From Coriobacteriaceae bacterium (lineage in GTDB: Bacteria > Actinomycetota > Coriobacteriia > Coriobacteriales > Coriobacteriaceae): a DNA stretch of 64,000 nucleotides. The position numbers were made by a program, and so were the translations under genes. How positions within the stretch are numbered: position 1 is the stretch's first letter; the number at the start of each line of letters is the position of its first letter. Below the pieces are notes generated by a model, which saw only the letters and a list, made by a program, of their open reading frames with translations, had not been told where the DNA came from and did no database searches. Positions 8,016 through 15,448 of this stretch are shown here, piece after piece. The DNA lies in the NCBI GenBank assembly GCA_902363125.1, contig CABIZD010000007.1:69840-133839 (forward strand), in the 5' to 3' direction.

Positions 8016-8462
8016 ATGAAGCAGATCGATACCACCCAGCTCGACACCGCCGCCTGCCAGGCTCAGGCTGCCGAATACCACGCCCGCGGCTTTAACTGCG
8101 CACAGGCCGTTGCCTGCACGCTCGCACCTGCCGTCGGGCTCGACCCCCAGACCGCCTTTACCCTCACCGAGGGCTTTGGCGCCGGCATGGGTGGCATGAC
8201 CGAGACCTGCGGCGCCATCTCGGGCGCCGTGGCCATCATGGGCTTTGTAATGAGCGACGGCATGGAAAACCCCAAGACCAAAGGCCAGACCTACAAGCTG
8301 TCGCGCGAGATTGCCAAGCGATTTGGCGAGAAGAACACGACGACCGTCTGCGGCACGCTCAAGGGCATCGGATCGGATAAAGGTCCGCTCCGCAGCTGCC
8401 CCGGCTGCATCGACGATGCCGTCGAGATCGCCTGCGATGTGCTAAAGCAGCTCGCCGAGTAA
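8016..8462 (+). CDS. C_GCAxxG_C_C family redox protein
   Basis: 148-aa cysteine-rich protein of the C_GCAxxG_C_C family, named for its spaced cysteines. ARGFNCAQAVACTLAP carries Cys28, GMGGMTETCGAISGAVAI carries Cys65 in the CGAxxG core, and VCGTLKG plus RSCPGCIDDAV supply the C-terminal cysteines. Members occur in anaerobes and are thought to bind metal or haem or act in redox chemistry; the substrate is unknown. A longer in-frame start exists at 7908, but the ATG at 8016 has AAGGAGA five bases upstream and begins at the conserved helix. A dyad lies just ahead of the ribosome-binding site. It converges with yigZ on a shared hairpin. Confidence 0.8.
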   Translation: MKQIDTTQLDTAACQAQAAEYHARGFNCAQAVACTLAPAVGLDPQTAFTLTEGFGAGMGGMTETCGAISGAVAIMGFVMSDGMENPKTKGQTYKLSREIAKRFGEKNTTTVCGTLKGIGSDKGPLRSCPGCIDDAVEIACDVLKQLAE

Positions 8463-8478
8463 ACGGCAGCAACATAAA

Positions 8479-8527
8479 ACGACGGCCGGCGCGTTTGGGA
8501 TCCATCCAAAAGAACGCCGGCCGTCGT
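8479..8527. terminator. Bidirectional hairpin between convergent genes
   Basis: A 13-bp perfect stem, ACGACGGCCGGCG (8479-8491) with CGCCGGCCGTCGT (8515-8527). It sits 16 nt past the C_GCAxxG stop and directly abuts the yigZ stop codon. No long T-run follows on either strand. Confidence 0.7.
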
Positions 8528-8529
8528 CG

Positions 8530-9168
8530 TTAGAACTCGGCAAACTCGGGAGCGCCGACCTCGATCTCCTCGCGCCCCGCCATAAGCTCGCGCATCTTAA
8601 CGCAAAACGACTCCTGCTCCCCTGCCTTAAACACAAAATGAAGTGTCACGGCATCCGCGAAATCGGTATCCGAAACCTTGGCACCCGAATCCTGCGCCAA
8701 ACGAAGCACCTGCTCATACTGCGGATAGGCCACATGCACGTCAACCGGCACGACGCTTGTCATCTCAACGATCTGCCCTGCCTCCTGAGCCGCGGCCACC
8801 GCCGCCTGCGTCGCCGCGGTATAGGCGCGTACCAAGCCACCAGGCCCCAACAGCGTGCCACCAAAATAGCGCGTCACCACGCAGCAAACATTTTTGAGCC
8901 CCGCACCGCGCAGCACCTCGAGCGTCGGCATGCCGCTCGTGCGGCTCGGCTCACCATCATCGCTCTGGCGCTCGCGCCCATCGACCAAAATCCACGCGGG
9001 AACATTGTGTCGAGCGTCGTAATGACGCTTGCGAACCATCTCGATAAAGGCATTCGCCTCATCCTCGGACTCAATATGGACCAGCTGGGCAATAAACCGG
9101 CTCTTGCGGTCCACAAACTCGCCCGAAGCCTCAATATTCGATTGCAGAGTAAAATAGCTGTCCAACAA
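8530..9168 (-). CDS. yigZ: YigZ/IMPACT family protein, UUG start
   Basis: 212-aa protein of the YigZ/IMPACT family (UPF0029 N-terminal plus DUF1949 C-terminal domain). Diagnostic segments: DRKSRFIAQL (20-29), SDDGEPSRTSGMP (69-81), and VVTRYFGGTLLGPGGLVRAY. Bacterial members are conserved but their biochemical role is unclear; eukaryotic IMPACT regulates Gcn2. No ATG or GTG fits: the first in-frame ATG is inside the domain. Two adjacent TTG codons (9168 and 9165) follow GAGGGA by 2 and 5 nt, so initiation is at UUG, perhaps the second. The gene is followed by a shared hairpin with the convergent C_GCAxxG gene. Confidence 0.88.
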   Translation of the reverse strand: MLDSYFTLQSNIEASGEFVDRKSRFIAQLVHIESEDEANAFIEMVRKRHYDARHNVPAWILVDGRERQSDDGEPSRTSGMPTLEVLRGAGLKNVCCVVTRYFGGTLLGPGGLVRAYTAATQAAVAAAQEAGQIVEMTSVVPVDVHVAYPQYEQVLRLAQDSGAKVSDTDFADAVTLHFVFKAGEQESFCVKMRELMAGREEIEVGAPEFAEF

Positions 9169-9525
9169 AGTCCCTCAACAGAATAAAGCGCAGCAACAAA
9201 CAGCCTCAATAATACGGCAAAGACAGTACCGGTAACCCCGGTAAATAGAACGGCAAAGTCAAGGACCAGGCAAAAACAGCGAGATGCCAAAAACGGAACC
9301 GCCGATGATTCCGCCAACGAAAGCAAGAACCCGTCAGCGCGAGCAAGGTGCCTTGAAAGACGAGATTACAACAAAAAAGAGGGCGTTTATGACCAGGCAA
9401 AGAAAGCGAGACGGCGTCAGCTGAGTCGATTTGGCCCGAAAGAGGAGGGAGCACGCCTTATGGCGGCGACCGACGAATGAGCGCCAAATCGGCCAGCTGA
9501 CGCCGTCGCAGCGTCGACAAGAAAG
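9169..9525. other. 357-bp gene-free region with direct repeat and large inverted repeat
   Basis: No convincing ORF. Two 21-bp direct repeats, GACCAGGCAAA.., lie at 9264-9284 and 9391-9411 and differ at two bases. A large inverted repeat spans 9410-9507: GACGGCGTCAGCTG and CGATTTGGC on the left arm match the right arm with a small asymmetric bulge. The minus-strand RNA continuing from rnpB would fold this hairpin and then read a pyrimidine-rich TCTCGCTTTCTTTGCC, so it may end the rnpB transcript. Confidence 0.6.
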
Positions 9526-9886
9526 CTGAGTGGGCTTGTAAGCCGGGTTCTGTCGTGAACGGTCATTTATCTTGTCTGCACGTTACCATGCAGCTCCACG
9601 CACGCTACCCGAACGCGGACCGGGCCGGCCCATAGCGTTCCTACTCGCGCTTGCTCCGGATGGGGCTTGCCAAGCCGCCGTGTTGCCACGACGCTGGTGG
9701 TCTCTTACACCACCGTTTCAGCTTTTCCCTTTACGCCTTGCGGCGCAGGTGGGAGTCTTCTTTTCTGCGGCGCTTTCCGTCGGATCACTCCGCCCGGCCG
9801 TTAGCCGGCATCCCGCCCTCTGGAGCCCGGACTTTCCTCACGCGTACTGCAAGCAGCACATCGCGCGACCGTCTGGCCCACTCAGC
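9526..9886 (-). ncRNA. rnpB: RNase P RNA (class A)
   Basis: The minus-strand sequence is a complete bacterial RNase P RNA of about 360 nt. The 5' GAGTGGGCCAGACGGTCGC pairs with the 3' ACAAGCCCACTC to form P1. Conserved region I, GAGGAAAGTCCGGGCTCC, lies near 9840-9822, and the P4 partner CGACAGAACCCGGCTTACA lies near 9550. GAAACGGTGGTGTAAGAGACCACCAGC and the AAAGGGAAAAGCTGAAAC segment are also typical. The RNA is the catalytic subunit that removes 5' leaders from pre-tRNAs. The upstream TACACT may be its -10. Ends are approximate to a few nucleotides. Confidence 0.96.
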
Positions 9887-9965
9887 AGTGCAAGAGTGTA
9901 GCACACCGTCACCACAGGCAATGGCACAACACAAGCGTTCGACACGATAAACCAAGAACCACGCC

Positions 9966-10090
9966 ATGCAGTACAATAGGGTTGTCGATGGGCAACGTCG
10001 TCAGTCGAGACGCGACCGCGCTCCGCACCCCTCCGTCTACTCGGTGCGTTCCCGCCTCCTCCCCGAGGCGGGATGTCGGCATTTTTTCAT
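9966..10090 (+). other. Gene-free stretch with C-rich hairpins; speculative small RNA
   Basis: Between rnpB and the rpsA terminator. A TACAAT hexamer at 9972-9977 is followed by stem GCACC..GGTGC with a CCUCCG-containing loop, then stem CCCGCCTC..GAGGCGGG with loop CTCCC (10051-10072), and six T residues at 10082-10087. It could be a short plus-strand RNA with anti-Shine-Dalgarno loops, but the T-run is 9 nt from the stem and the -35 is weak. Confidence 0.2.
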
Positions 10091-10152
10091 GCACGACAAC
10101 CAAATAGCCTGCAGACAGCATGGGCAGCATCATGCATCTCGGCACCAATTGC

Positions 10153-10186
10153 AAAAAGGGACCCGTCCATTACGGACGGATCCCTT
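10153..10186 (-). terminator. Rho-independent terminator of rpsA
   Basis: Minus-strand stem GGGATCCGTCC (10184-10174) with GGACGGGTCCC (10168-10158), one G-T pair, loop GTAAT, followed by five T residues. It lies 24 nt past the rpsA stop. Confidence 0.9.
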
Positions 10187-10210
10187 AAAACAAGTGATCG
10201 TCAAACCGAT

Positions 10211-11377
10211 TTACTCGGCGTCGGTCTCCTCGTCCTTCTTCTCGGAAGGAAGCGGGGTAACCTCGATCTCGACGCCCAGAGTCTCAGCAGCGGACTTCAT
10301 GGACAGGGAGATACGACGACGGTCGAGGTCGATCTCCATGACCTTGACCTGAACCTTGTCGCCCACATGGGTGACCTGAGAAGGCTGATCGACGTGCTTG
10401 TTGGCCATCTCGGAGATGTGCACCAGGCCCTCGATGCCCTCGCCCAGGTCGACGAAAGCGCCGAACGGGACAAGCTTGGTCACAGTGCCCTCGACGATAG
10501 CGCCGACGGGGTACTTCTTGACCAGTGCACGCCACGGATCCTCGGTGGTCTGCTTGAGACCCAGGGAGATGCGCTCGCGGTTGAGATCGACGTCGAGAAC
10601 CTCGACCTCGACCTCCTGGCCGACCTTGACAACCTCAGAAGGATGGTTGACGTGGTTCCAGGAGAGCTCGGAGATGTGGATGAGGCCGTCGATACCGCCG
10701 AGGTCGACGAAGGCGCCGAAGTCGACGATGGAGGAAACGGTGCCCTGGAGACGCATGCCAGACTTGAGCTTGGACAGAATCTCGGAGCGCTCGGCCTTAC
10801 GGGACTCCTCGAGCACGACGCGACGGGAGAGGACGACGTTGTTGCGGTTGCGGTCCATCTCGATGACGCGAGCCTCGATGCGGGTGCCCATGTAGGAGGT
10901 GAGGTCCTTGACACGACGGAGGTCGACGAGGGAAGCGGGCAGGAAGCCACGCAGGCCGATGTCGAGGATCAGGCCGCCCTTGACAACCTCGATAACCTCG
11001 CCCTCGACGTTCTCGCCGGAGTTGAACTTCTCCTCGATGCGGTTCCAAGCACGCTCGTACTCGGCACGCTTCTTGGACAGGACCAGACGACCGTCCTTGT
11101 CCTCCTTCTGGAGAACCAGAGCCTCGATGGGATCACCGAGTGCAACGATGTCTGCAGGGTTAGCGTCCTTGCGGATGGACAGCTCGCGGACCGGGATAAC
11201 GCCCTCGGACTTGAATCCGATGTCAACGAGCACCTCGTCATGCTCGATCTTAACGACAGTGCCGTTAACGAGATCGCCCTCATCAAAGTCGGTAATCGTA
11301 CCGTCGATGAGGTTGTTCATCTCCTCCTCATTGACATCGTCAAGAGAGAAAATGGACGAGTTCTGAATCTCACTCAA
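10211..11377 (-). CDS. rpsA: 30S ribosomal protein S1, four S1 domains, UUG start
   Basis: 388-aa ribosomal protein S1. Four consecutive S1/OB-fold domains are visible: GDLVNGTVVKIEHDEVLVDIG, then GENVEGEVIEVVKGGLILDIG, then GMRLQGTVSSIVDFGAFVDLG..GLIHISELS, and last GAIVEGTVTKLVPFGAFVDLG..GLVHISEMA. An acidic tail (KKDEETDAE) ends the protein. S1 binds mRNA leaders on the small subunit and helps initiation; actinobacterial and Gram-positive S1 has four rather than six domains, which fits. The start codon is TTG at 11377, seven bases after AAAGGGG; no ATG or GTG lies nearby. A UUG start on such a highly expressed gene may limit or regulate initiation. It ends in a strong terminator. Confidence 0.95.
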   Translation of the reverse strand: MSEIQNSSIFSLDDVNEEEMNNLIDGTITDFDEGDLVNGTVVKIEHDEVLVDIGFKSEGVIPVRELSIRKDANPADIVALGDPIEALVLQKEDKDGRLVLSKKRAEYERAWNRIEEKFNSGENVEGEVIEVVKGGLILDIGLRGFLPASLVDLRRVKDLTSYMGTRIEARVIEMDRNRNNVVLSRRVVLEESRKAERSEILSKLKSGMRLQGTVSSIVDFGAFVDLGGIDGLIHISELSWNHVNHPSEVVKVGQEVEVEVLDVDLNRERISLGLKQTTEDPWRALVKKYPVGAIVEGTVTKLVPFGAFVDLGEGIEGLVHISEMANKHVDQPSQVTHVGDKVQVKVMEIDLDRRRISLSMKSAAETLGVEIEVTPLPSEKKDEETDAE

Positions 11378-11692
11378 AGGTGGACCCCTTTCGAACTACG
11401 GGGCCCCGATTGCTAGGACCTACAGAAGGGTGCGACAAGCACACAACGTTTAGGAACACTCGGGAGCCGACAGATACTAATGTGACGCTTATGCAATCAC
11501 GTTCGTATAGGTTACGGGGAAATGAGTTCGATTTCAAGCGTGAACTGCGATTTTTTACTCGTGTGGAGACTTTTTCGTAATCTTATGAACACACGTCTCC
11601 ACAACTTGACGATAACCAGCCAGGCATTTGGCTTTGGGGTAAAGTATCCGGAGCCAACGATTCTGGAACGATTTATCGAGAAAGGTGCCCGC
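11378..11692. other. 315-bp divergent intergenic region between rpsA and HAD gene
   Basis: Divergent upstream regions of rpsA (minus) and the HAD gene (plus). It holds the palindrome CGGGGCCCCG near 11400 in the rpsA leader and an AT-richer stretch at 11500-11660. A TTGACG lies at 11606-11611, but I see no well-spaced -10 for it. No ORF or RNA gene is recognised. Confidence 0.5.
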
Positions 11693-12451
11693 GTGCTCAA
11701 AGCAGTCGTTTTCGATATGGACGAAACGCTTCTCAGCATCAACCTCAACGCGTTCATCCTTCGCTATTTTAAGGATGTCTCGTCGATGCTCGCGGATATC
11801 GGTCGCCGCAGCCACGGTGGCACGATGGCACGCCTCGGCACTATCTTGGTTGACCTCAACGCCAATCGCCGAAGCGGCACGGATAATCGCACCAATCTTG
11901 AGTTCTACCAAGAAGAGGTTGAGCGCCGGTGCGGCATTTGCCTCTCGGACCCACTCATCTACGAGGCGTTTACCTACTACGACCGCGAAGTTCTTCCGTA
12001 CAAGAACGACGATGTCATCAACGCCCACGCCATGCCGGGCGCACACGCCGCGCTTCAGGCCGTACAGGATGCAGGGCTACGTTGCGCGCTCTTTACCAAC
12101 CCCAGCTTTCCGCAGGGGGCCATCGAGTGCCGCATGGGTTGGGGCGACCTGGCCGACGCCCCCTTTGAGCTCGTCACGCACATGGGAAACACCACCCGCT
12201 GCAAGCCCGATGCCACCTACTATCTAGAGCAGCTTCAGGTGATGGGGCTCGAGCCGCACGAGGTCCTTATGGTGGGCAACGATCCCAAGCGCGACTTCCC
12301 CAGTCCCGCCTGCGGCATTCAAACTGCCTATGTTGGCCAGGGAAAACCCGGCCGAGCCACCTGGCGCGGAACCATGGAAGACTTCGCCCGCGACTTCAAC
12401 GCCGTAGTAGAAGCCTTCTACGAGCACCAAATAGCCGACGAACTGTCTTAA
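11693..12451 (+). CDS. HAD-superfamily hydrolase
   Basis: 252-aa HAD-family phosphatase. Motif I is VVFDMDETLLS with nucleophile Asp8 and acid Asp10; motif II is ALFTNPS; the motif III lysine is in TRCKPDATYY; motif IV reads MVGNDPKRDFPSPACGI. An alpha-helical cap of about 100 residues sits between motifs I and II. The substrate is not predictable, although small phosphorylated metabolites are usual. The reading frame stays open far upstream, but GTG at 11693 follows AGAAAGGTG by 5 nt and starts just before motif I, so it is the preferred start. Its TAA stop overlaps the TAA stop of the convergent gene in the shared TTAA. Confidence 0.85.
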   Translation: MLKAVVFDMDETLLSINLNAFILRYFKDVSSMLADIGRRSHGGTMARLGTILVDLNANRRSGTDNRTNLEFYQEEVERRCGICLSDPLIYEAFTYYDREVLPYKNDDVINAHAMPGAHAALQAVQDAGLRCALFTNPSFPQGAIECRMGWGDLADAPFELVTHMGNTTRCKPDATYYLEQLQVMGLEPHEVLMVGNDPKRDFPSPACGIQTAYVGQGKPGRATWRGTMEDFARDFNAVVEAFYEHQIADELS

Positions 12452-13767
12452 CAGACTTGAGTTTTGCCAATCATGATGTTGAGGATCTCGACGTCGGTAT
12501 CTTTCATGCCCACGCGGCCCACATAGCCCATGCTGGCGATCGTCTGCTCGACGGTATCCTGGATTAAGCCCTCGCCGGCGCGGAAACCGCGGCCCTGCAT
12601 GGCCATATCGTGACCCAGAATCGCAGCATCAACGGCAGCGGAAATCTTGGCGGCACAGCTTGCCTTGGCGCCATCGCACACGATGCCGCCAACGTTACCG
12701 AGCGTGTTCGAAACCGTCGCGCCAATCTGCTCGCGCGTGCCACCACACAGCCAGGTAATGGCAGCACCGGCACCGCATGCGGCGCAAATGGCACCGCAAA
12801 ACGCCGAGAGTGCACCAATATAGCTCTTGATATGCACGGCGATCAGATCGGACAGCATCACGGCGCGCACCAGGCGCTCATGGTCGCAGCGCAGGTACTC
12901 GGCATACTCCATAACGGGCAGCGCGCAAGTAATGCCCTGATTGCCCGAGCCGCACACAATGGCGACCGGCAGCGCGCAGCCGTTCATGCGGGCATCGGAC
13001 CCGGCGGCCGCACGGGCACGGGCACGGCAGGCAACGTCATCGGCACGTGCGCCCAGCAGTGTGCGGCCCACCTCGGCACCCCAAGCGTGCGCCAGGCCCT
13101 CGGCGCTAATCGCACCGTTCAGTTCGATCTGACGCTCAACGGCAGCGCGGGCGTCCTCAATGTCACCGTCCTCGATAAAGTCGATGATGGACTCAATCGA
13201 CATGGGCGTGTCAGCGCTATCTGCCGCACGCTCGGCCACGACGCGCTCGGCGCAGGCGGCACACTCCCCCGCCGACTTGCCGCATACCGGAATACCGTCG
13301 AGCGTATGGCACGTAACATTAGTGTGGTGGTCGGTAATCTCGACGACCGCGGTATGGCCCCCGGCCGTGGCAGTCACCTTGATGTAGAGGTTGGGCACAC
13401 CCTCGACAAGCGACACATCGCAGTAGCCGGCGTCAGCGAGGAGCTCGGCCACGCGCGCACGGTCTTTATCGTCAACGCTCTCGAGCACCTCGAGCGCGCT
13501 CTTGGCGTCGCCGCCCACGGCACCCAGCACGGCCGCCGCCTCAATACCATGCATGCCGCCCGAGTTGGGCACGGTCACGCTCTTGACGTTCTTGATGATA
13601 TTGCCCGAACAGGCAACGTCCATATGCTCGGGCTCGCAGCCAAGCGTCTGGCTCGCCAGCGCCGCTGCATAGGCAACGGCAATGGGCTCGGTGCAGCCGA
13701 GCGCGCAGACAAGCTCGCGGTTCAAGACATCGCAAAAAGCGGCATCGCGAATGGAATCGGTAGGCAT
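12448..13767 (-). CDS. L-cysteine desulfidase / serine dehydratase-alpha-like (UPF0597, CyuA-type)
   Basis: 439-aa protein of the UPF0597/CyuA (YhaM) family, related to the alpha subunit of iron-sulfur L-serine dehydratase. The N-terminal RELVCALGCTEPIAVAYAAA and SGNIIKNVKSV match the family, and the central SGNQGITCALPVMEYAEY and GAICAACGAGAAI carry conserved cysteines likely to hold a [4Fe-4S] cluster. E. coli and archaeal relatives degrade L-cysteine to pyruvate, ammonia and sulfide, so anaerobic cysteine catabolism is likely; a serine substrate is the alternative. AGGAGATACCT precedes the ATG. An AT-rich palindrome at 13803-13825 may be its operator. The length matches the family (about 430-440 aa). 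Confidence 0.85.
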   Translation of the reverse strand: MPTDSIRDAAFCDVLNRELVCALGCTEPIAVAYAAALASQTLGCEPEHMDVACSGNIIKNVKSVTVPNSGGMHGIEAAAVLGAVGGDAKSALEVLESVDDKDRARVAELLADAGYCDVSLVEGVPNLYIKVTATAGGHTAVVEITDHHTNVTCHTLDGIPVCGKSAGECAACAERVVAERAADSADTPMSIESIIDFIEDGDIEDARAAVERQIELNGAISAEGLAHAWGAEVGRTLLGARADDVACRARARAAAGSDARMNGCALPVAIVCGSGNQGITCALPVMEYAEYLRCDHERLVRAVMLSDLIAVHIKSYIGALSAFCGAICAACGAGAAITWLCGGTREQIGATVSNTLGNVGGIVCDGAKASCAAKISAAVDAAILGHDMAMQGRGFRAGEGLIQDTVEQTIASMGYVGRVGMKDTDVEILNIMIGKTQVC

Positions 13768-13802
13768 AGGTATCTCCTGCTTACATAACGGACTGGGCTC
13801 TC

Positions 13803-13825
13803 AATAATAGTTAACTCTATTTATT
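13803..13825. promoter_or_regulatory. AT-rich palindrome, candidate operator/promoter of the cysteine desulfidase gene
   Basis: AATAATAG-TTAA-CTCTATTTATT is an imperfect dyad centred on GTTAAC, 36-58 nt before the ATG at 13767. On the minus strand it contains TATTAT as a possible -10 with TTGTTA 19 nt upstream. Overlap of a dyad and a -10 suggests repression, by inference. Confidence 0.35.
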
Positions 13826-14039
13826 TGATAACAATGCATCAAAAACCGCAACCCAAGTTCCGGCGGACGGCGTTCAAGCGCAAACTGACGGCATTAATTC
13901 ATGAGAAGTAAGTCTTGTTGCATGCTAAAGCGTTTGACCAAAAAACGCCCGAGCGTTTACACAAAAGTCGCGCTATCATGCAGTCGAACGCGGTAAAACC
14001 TTTAGCAATTCCGCCGCACGGACCAGAGAGGAACCATCC

Positions 14040-14507
14040 ATGAAGATCGGTATCGGTAACGACCACGCCGCCGTCGAGCTCAAGAACATCATTTCCGAGC
14101 ACCTGAAGGAGCGCGGCTGCGAGGTCGTGAACTTTGGCACCGACACCTCCGAGAGCTTTGACTACCCCATCGCCGGCTACAAGGTGGGTAAGGCCGTTGC
14201 CAACGGCGACGTCGACCTGGGCATCCTCATCTGTGGCACCGGTGTCGGGATCAGCCTGGCTGCCAACAAGGTCGAGGGCGTACGCGCCGTTGTGTGCTCC
14301 GAGCCCTTCAGCGCCAAGCTCTCCCGCATGCACAACAATACCAACGTGCTCGCCTTTGGCGCCCGCGTCGTGGGCTCCGAGCTCGCCAAGATGATTGTCG
14401 ACGAGTGGCTCGACGCCGAGTTTGAGGGCGGTCGTCACGAGCGTCGCGTTAACCTCCTCAACGAGATCGATCACACGCGCGGCCTTAAGATCGTCGACGA
14501 AGCCTAA
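14040..14507 (+). CDS. rpiB: Ribose-5-phosphate isomerase B
   Basis: 155-aa RpiB/LacAB sugar-phosphate isomerase, interconverting ribose-5-phosphate and ribulose-5-phosphate in the pentose phosphate pathway. It begins MKIGIGNDHAAVELK, with the conserved Asp8-His9 pair. Cys65 in GILICGTGVGISLAANK is the usual catalytic base, and His98 in KLSRMHNNTNV is the ring-opening residue. The family norm is 145-160 aa. AGAGAGGAA lies about 8 nt before the ATG. LacA/LacB subunits are excluded because the gene is single and carries the RpiB anion-binding GTGVG. It is followed by a strong hairpin. Confidence 0.95.
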   Translation: MKIGIGNDHAAVELKNIISEHLKERGCEVVNFGTDTSESFDYPIAGYKVGKAVANGDVDLGILICGTGVGISLAANKVEGVRAVVCSEPFSAKLSRMHNNTNVLAFGARVVGSELAKMIVDEWLDAEFEGGRHERRVNLLNEIDHTRGLKIVDEA

Positions 14508-14531
14508 ACTATTCAGTGCCACAAGCTAACA

Positions 14532-14572
14532 GCAGGGGCCCGCTCGGAACACATGTCCGAGCGGGCCCCTGC
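14532..14572 (+). terminator. Hairpin terminator after rpiB
   Basis: A 17-bp perfect stem, GCAGGGGCCCGCTCGGA (14532-14548) with its complement at 14556-14572, loop ACACATG, followed by a weak T tail (ATAGATTTT). It lies 25 nt past the rpiB stop. Confidence 0.8.
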
Positions 14573-14584
14573 ATAGATTTTGGA

Positions 14585-14620
14585 ATAAAAGGGCACCGCA
14601 GATGGAGTTCCGCGGCGCCC
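14585..14620 (-). terminator. Rho-independent terminator of ndk
   Basis: Minus-strand stem GGGCGCCGCG..CGGTGCCC (14620-14611 with 14600-14591, one G-U pair) followed by TTTTATT. It lies 39 nt downstream of the ndk stop. Confidence 0.85.
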
Positions 14621-14658
14621 AAGCCACACGCTAACAGCTTTAAGGAGTCAAAGCTGGT

Positions 14659-15063
14659 TTAGCCAAAGAAGCGCTTGATCTCGATCTCGGCGTTCTCCAG
14701 GCAGTCGGAGCCGTGGATCACGTTGGCGTTGACATCGACGGCAAAGTCGCCGCGGATGGTACCAGGAGCAGCGTCAAGCGGATTAGTAGCGCCCATGAGG
14801 GTGCGCATCTTAGCAACAGCGGAGAGACCGGAAACGACCATCTTGACGACCGGACCGCTCGTCATAAAGTCGCAGAGACCGCCAAAGAAGGGCTTGTCGG
14901 CCAGATGGGCGTAGTGCTCCTCGACGGTAGCGCGCTCGAGCGTGGTCATCTCCATGCGCTCGATGACAAGGCCGCTGCGCTCAATGCGAGCAACGATCTC
15001 GCCGATCTTGCGGTCGCGCACGGCGTCGGGCTTAATCATGATGAAGGTCTTCTCGATAGCCAT
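14659..15063 (-). CDS. ndk: Nucleoside diphosphate kinase
   Basis: 134-aa Ndk that transfers the gamma-phosphate from ATP to NDPs through a phosphohistidine. The catalytic His117 sits in NVIHGSD, the N-terminus EKTFIMIKPDAVRDRKIGEI is canonical, and DKPFFGGLCDFMTSGPVV plus MGATNPLDAAPGTIRGDF (90-107) complete the nucleotide site. The length is that of short bacterial Ndks. AAGGCTAC lies just before the ATG. It is a single-gene unit with its own terminator. Confidence 0.97.
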   Translation of the reverse strand: MAIEKTFIMIKPDAVRDRKIGEIVARIERSGLVIERMEMTTLERATVEEHYAHLADKPFFGGLCDFMTSGPVVKMVVSGLSAVAKMRTLMGATNPLDAAPGTIRGDFAVDVNANVIHGSDCLENAEIEIKRFFG

Positions 15064-15448
15064 AAAAGTAGCCTTTCAAGTAGGTTCGCGCGTGCCCAAG
15101 TCCCATTCCGGCACCCGCCTGGACTGCATCGTAACAGAGTTTTAGCTGCAGTTAAACAAAAAGCTGTTTATTGAAACGTTGCAATTTATTAAAGCGCTCC
15201 ATATGTGTCACTTCTGTTTCGAAGCCCGATTAGAGTACCATCCGACCGCCCATCAACCGCATCGAACAGAGCAGGCGGTCGGTTGCCGCCCGCGAACGTA
15301 ACCCCTTCACAACCTGCCCAAAGGTCCTACAGAAGTTCTCGACAAGCCCCTCCCCCATAGCAACAAAATACGGGCGCCCACATCAGCAGGCGCCCGTAAA
15401 GTGAAAACGATTTATCAATAAATGGCCAAAACGGCTTCAGCCAAATCC
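15064..15448. other. 385-bp intergenic region between ndk and argH
   Basis: The upstream region of ndk and the downstream region of argH. It holds the argH terminator (15369-15398) and a second hairpin, CCGACCGCC (15242-15250) with GGCGGTCGG (15274-15282) around a 23-nt loop, whose role is unknown. No ORF is convincing. Confidence 0.5.
15365..15396 (-). terminator. Rho-independent terminator of argH
   Basis: Stem CGGGCGCC (15371-15378) with GGCGCCCG (15389-15396), followed on the minus strand by TATTTTGTTG. It lies 53 nt past the argH stop. Confidence 0.8.

Noticed and set aside
10073..11416. 447-codon plus-strand frame antisense to rpsA
   Set aside because: Low-complexity Leu/Asp/Val-rich translation that mirrors the S1 repeats; no RBS; the minus strand encodes S1 with all four domains.
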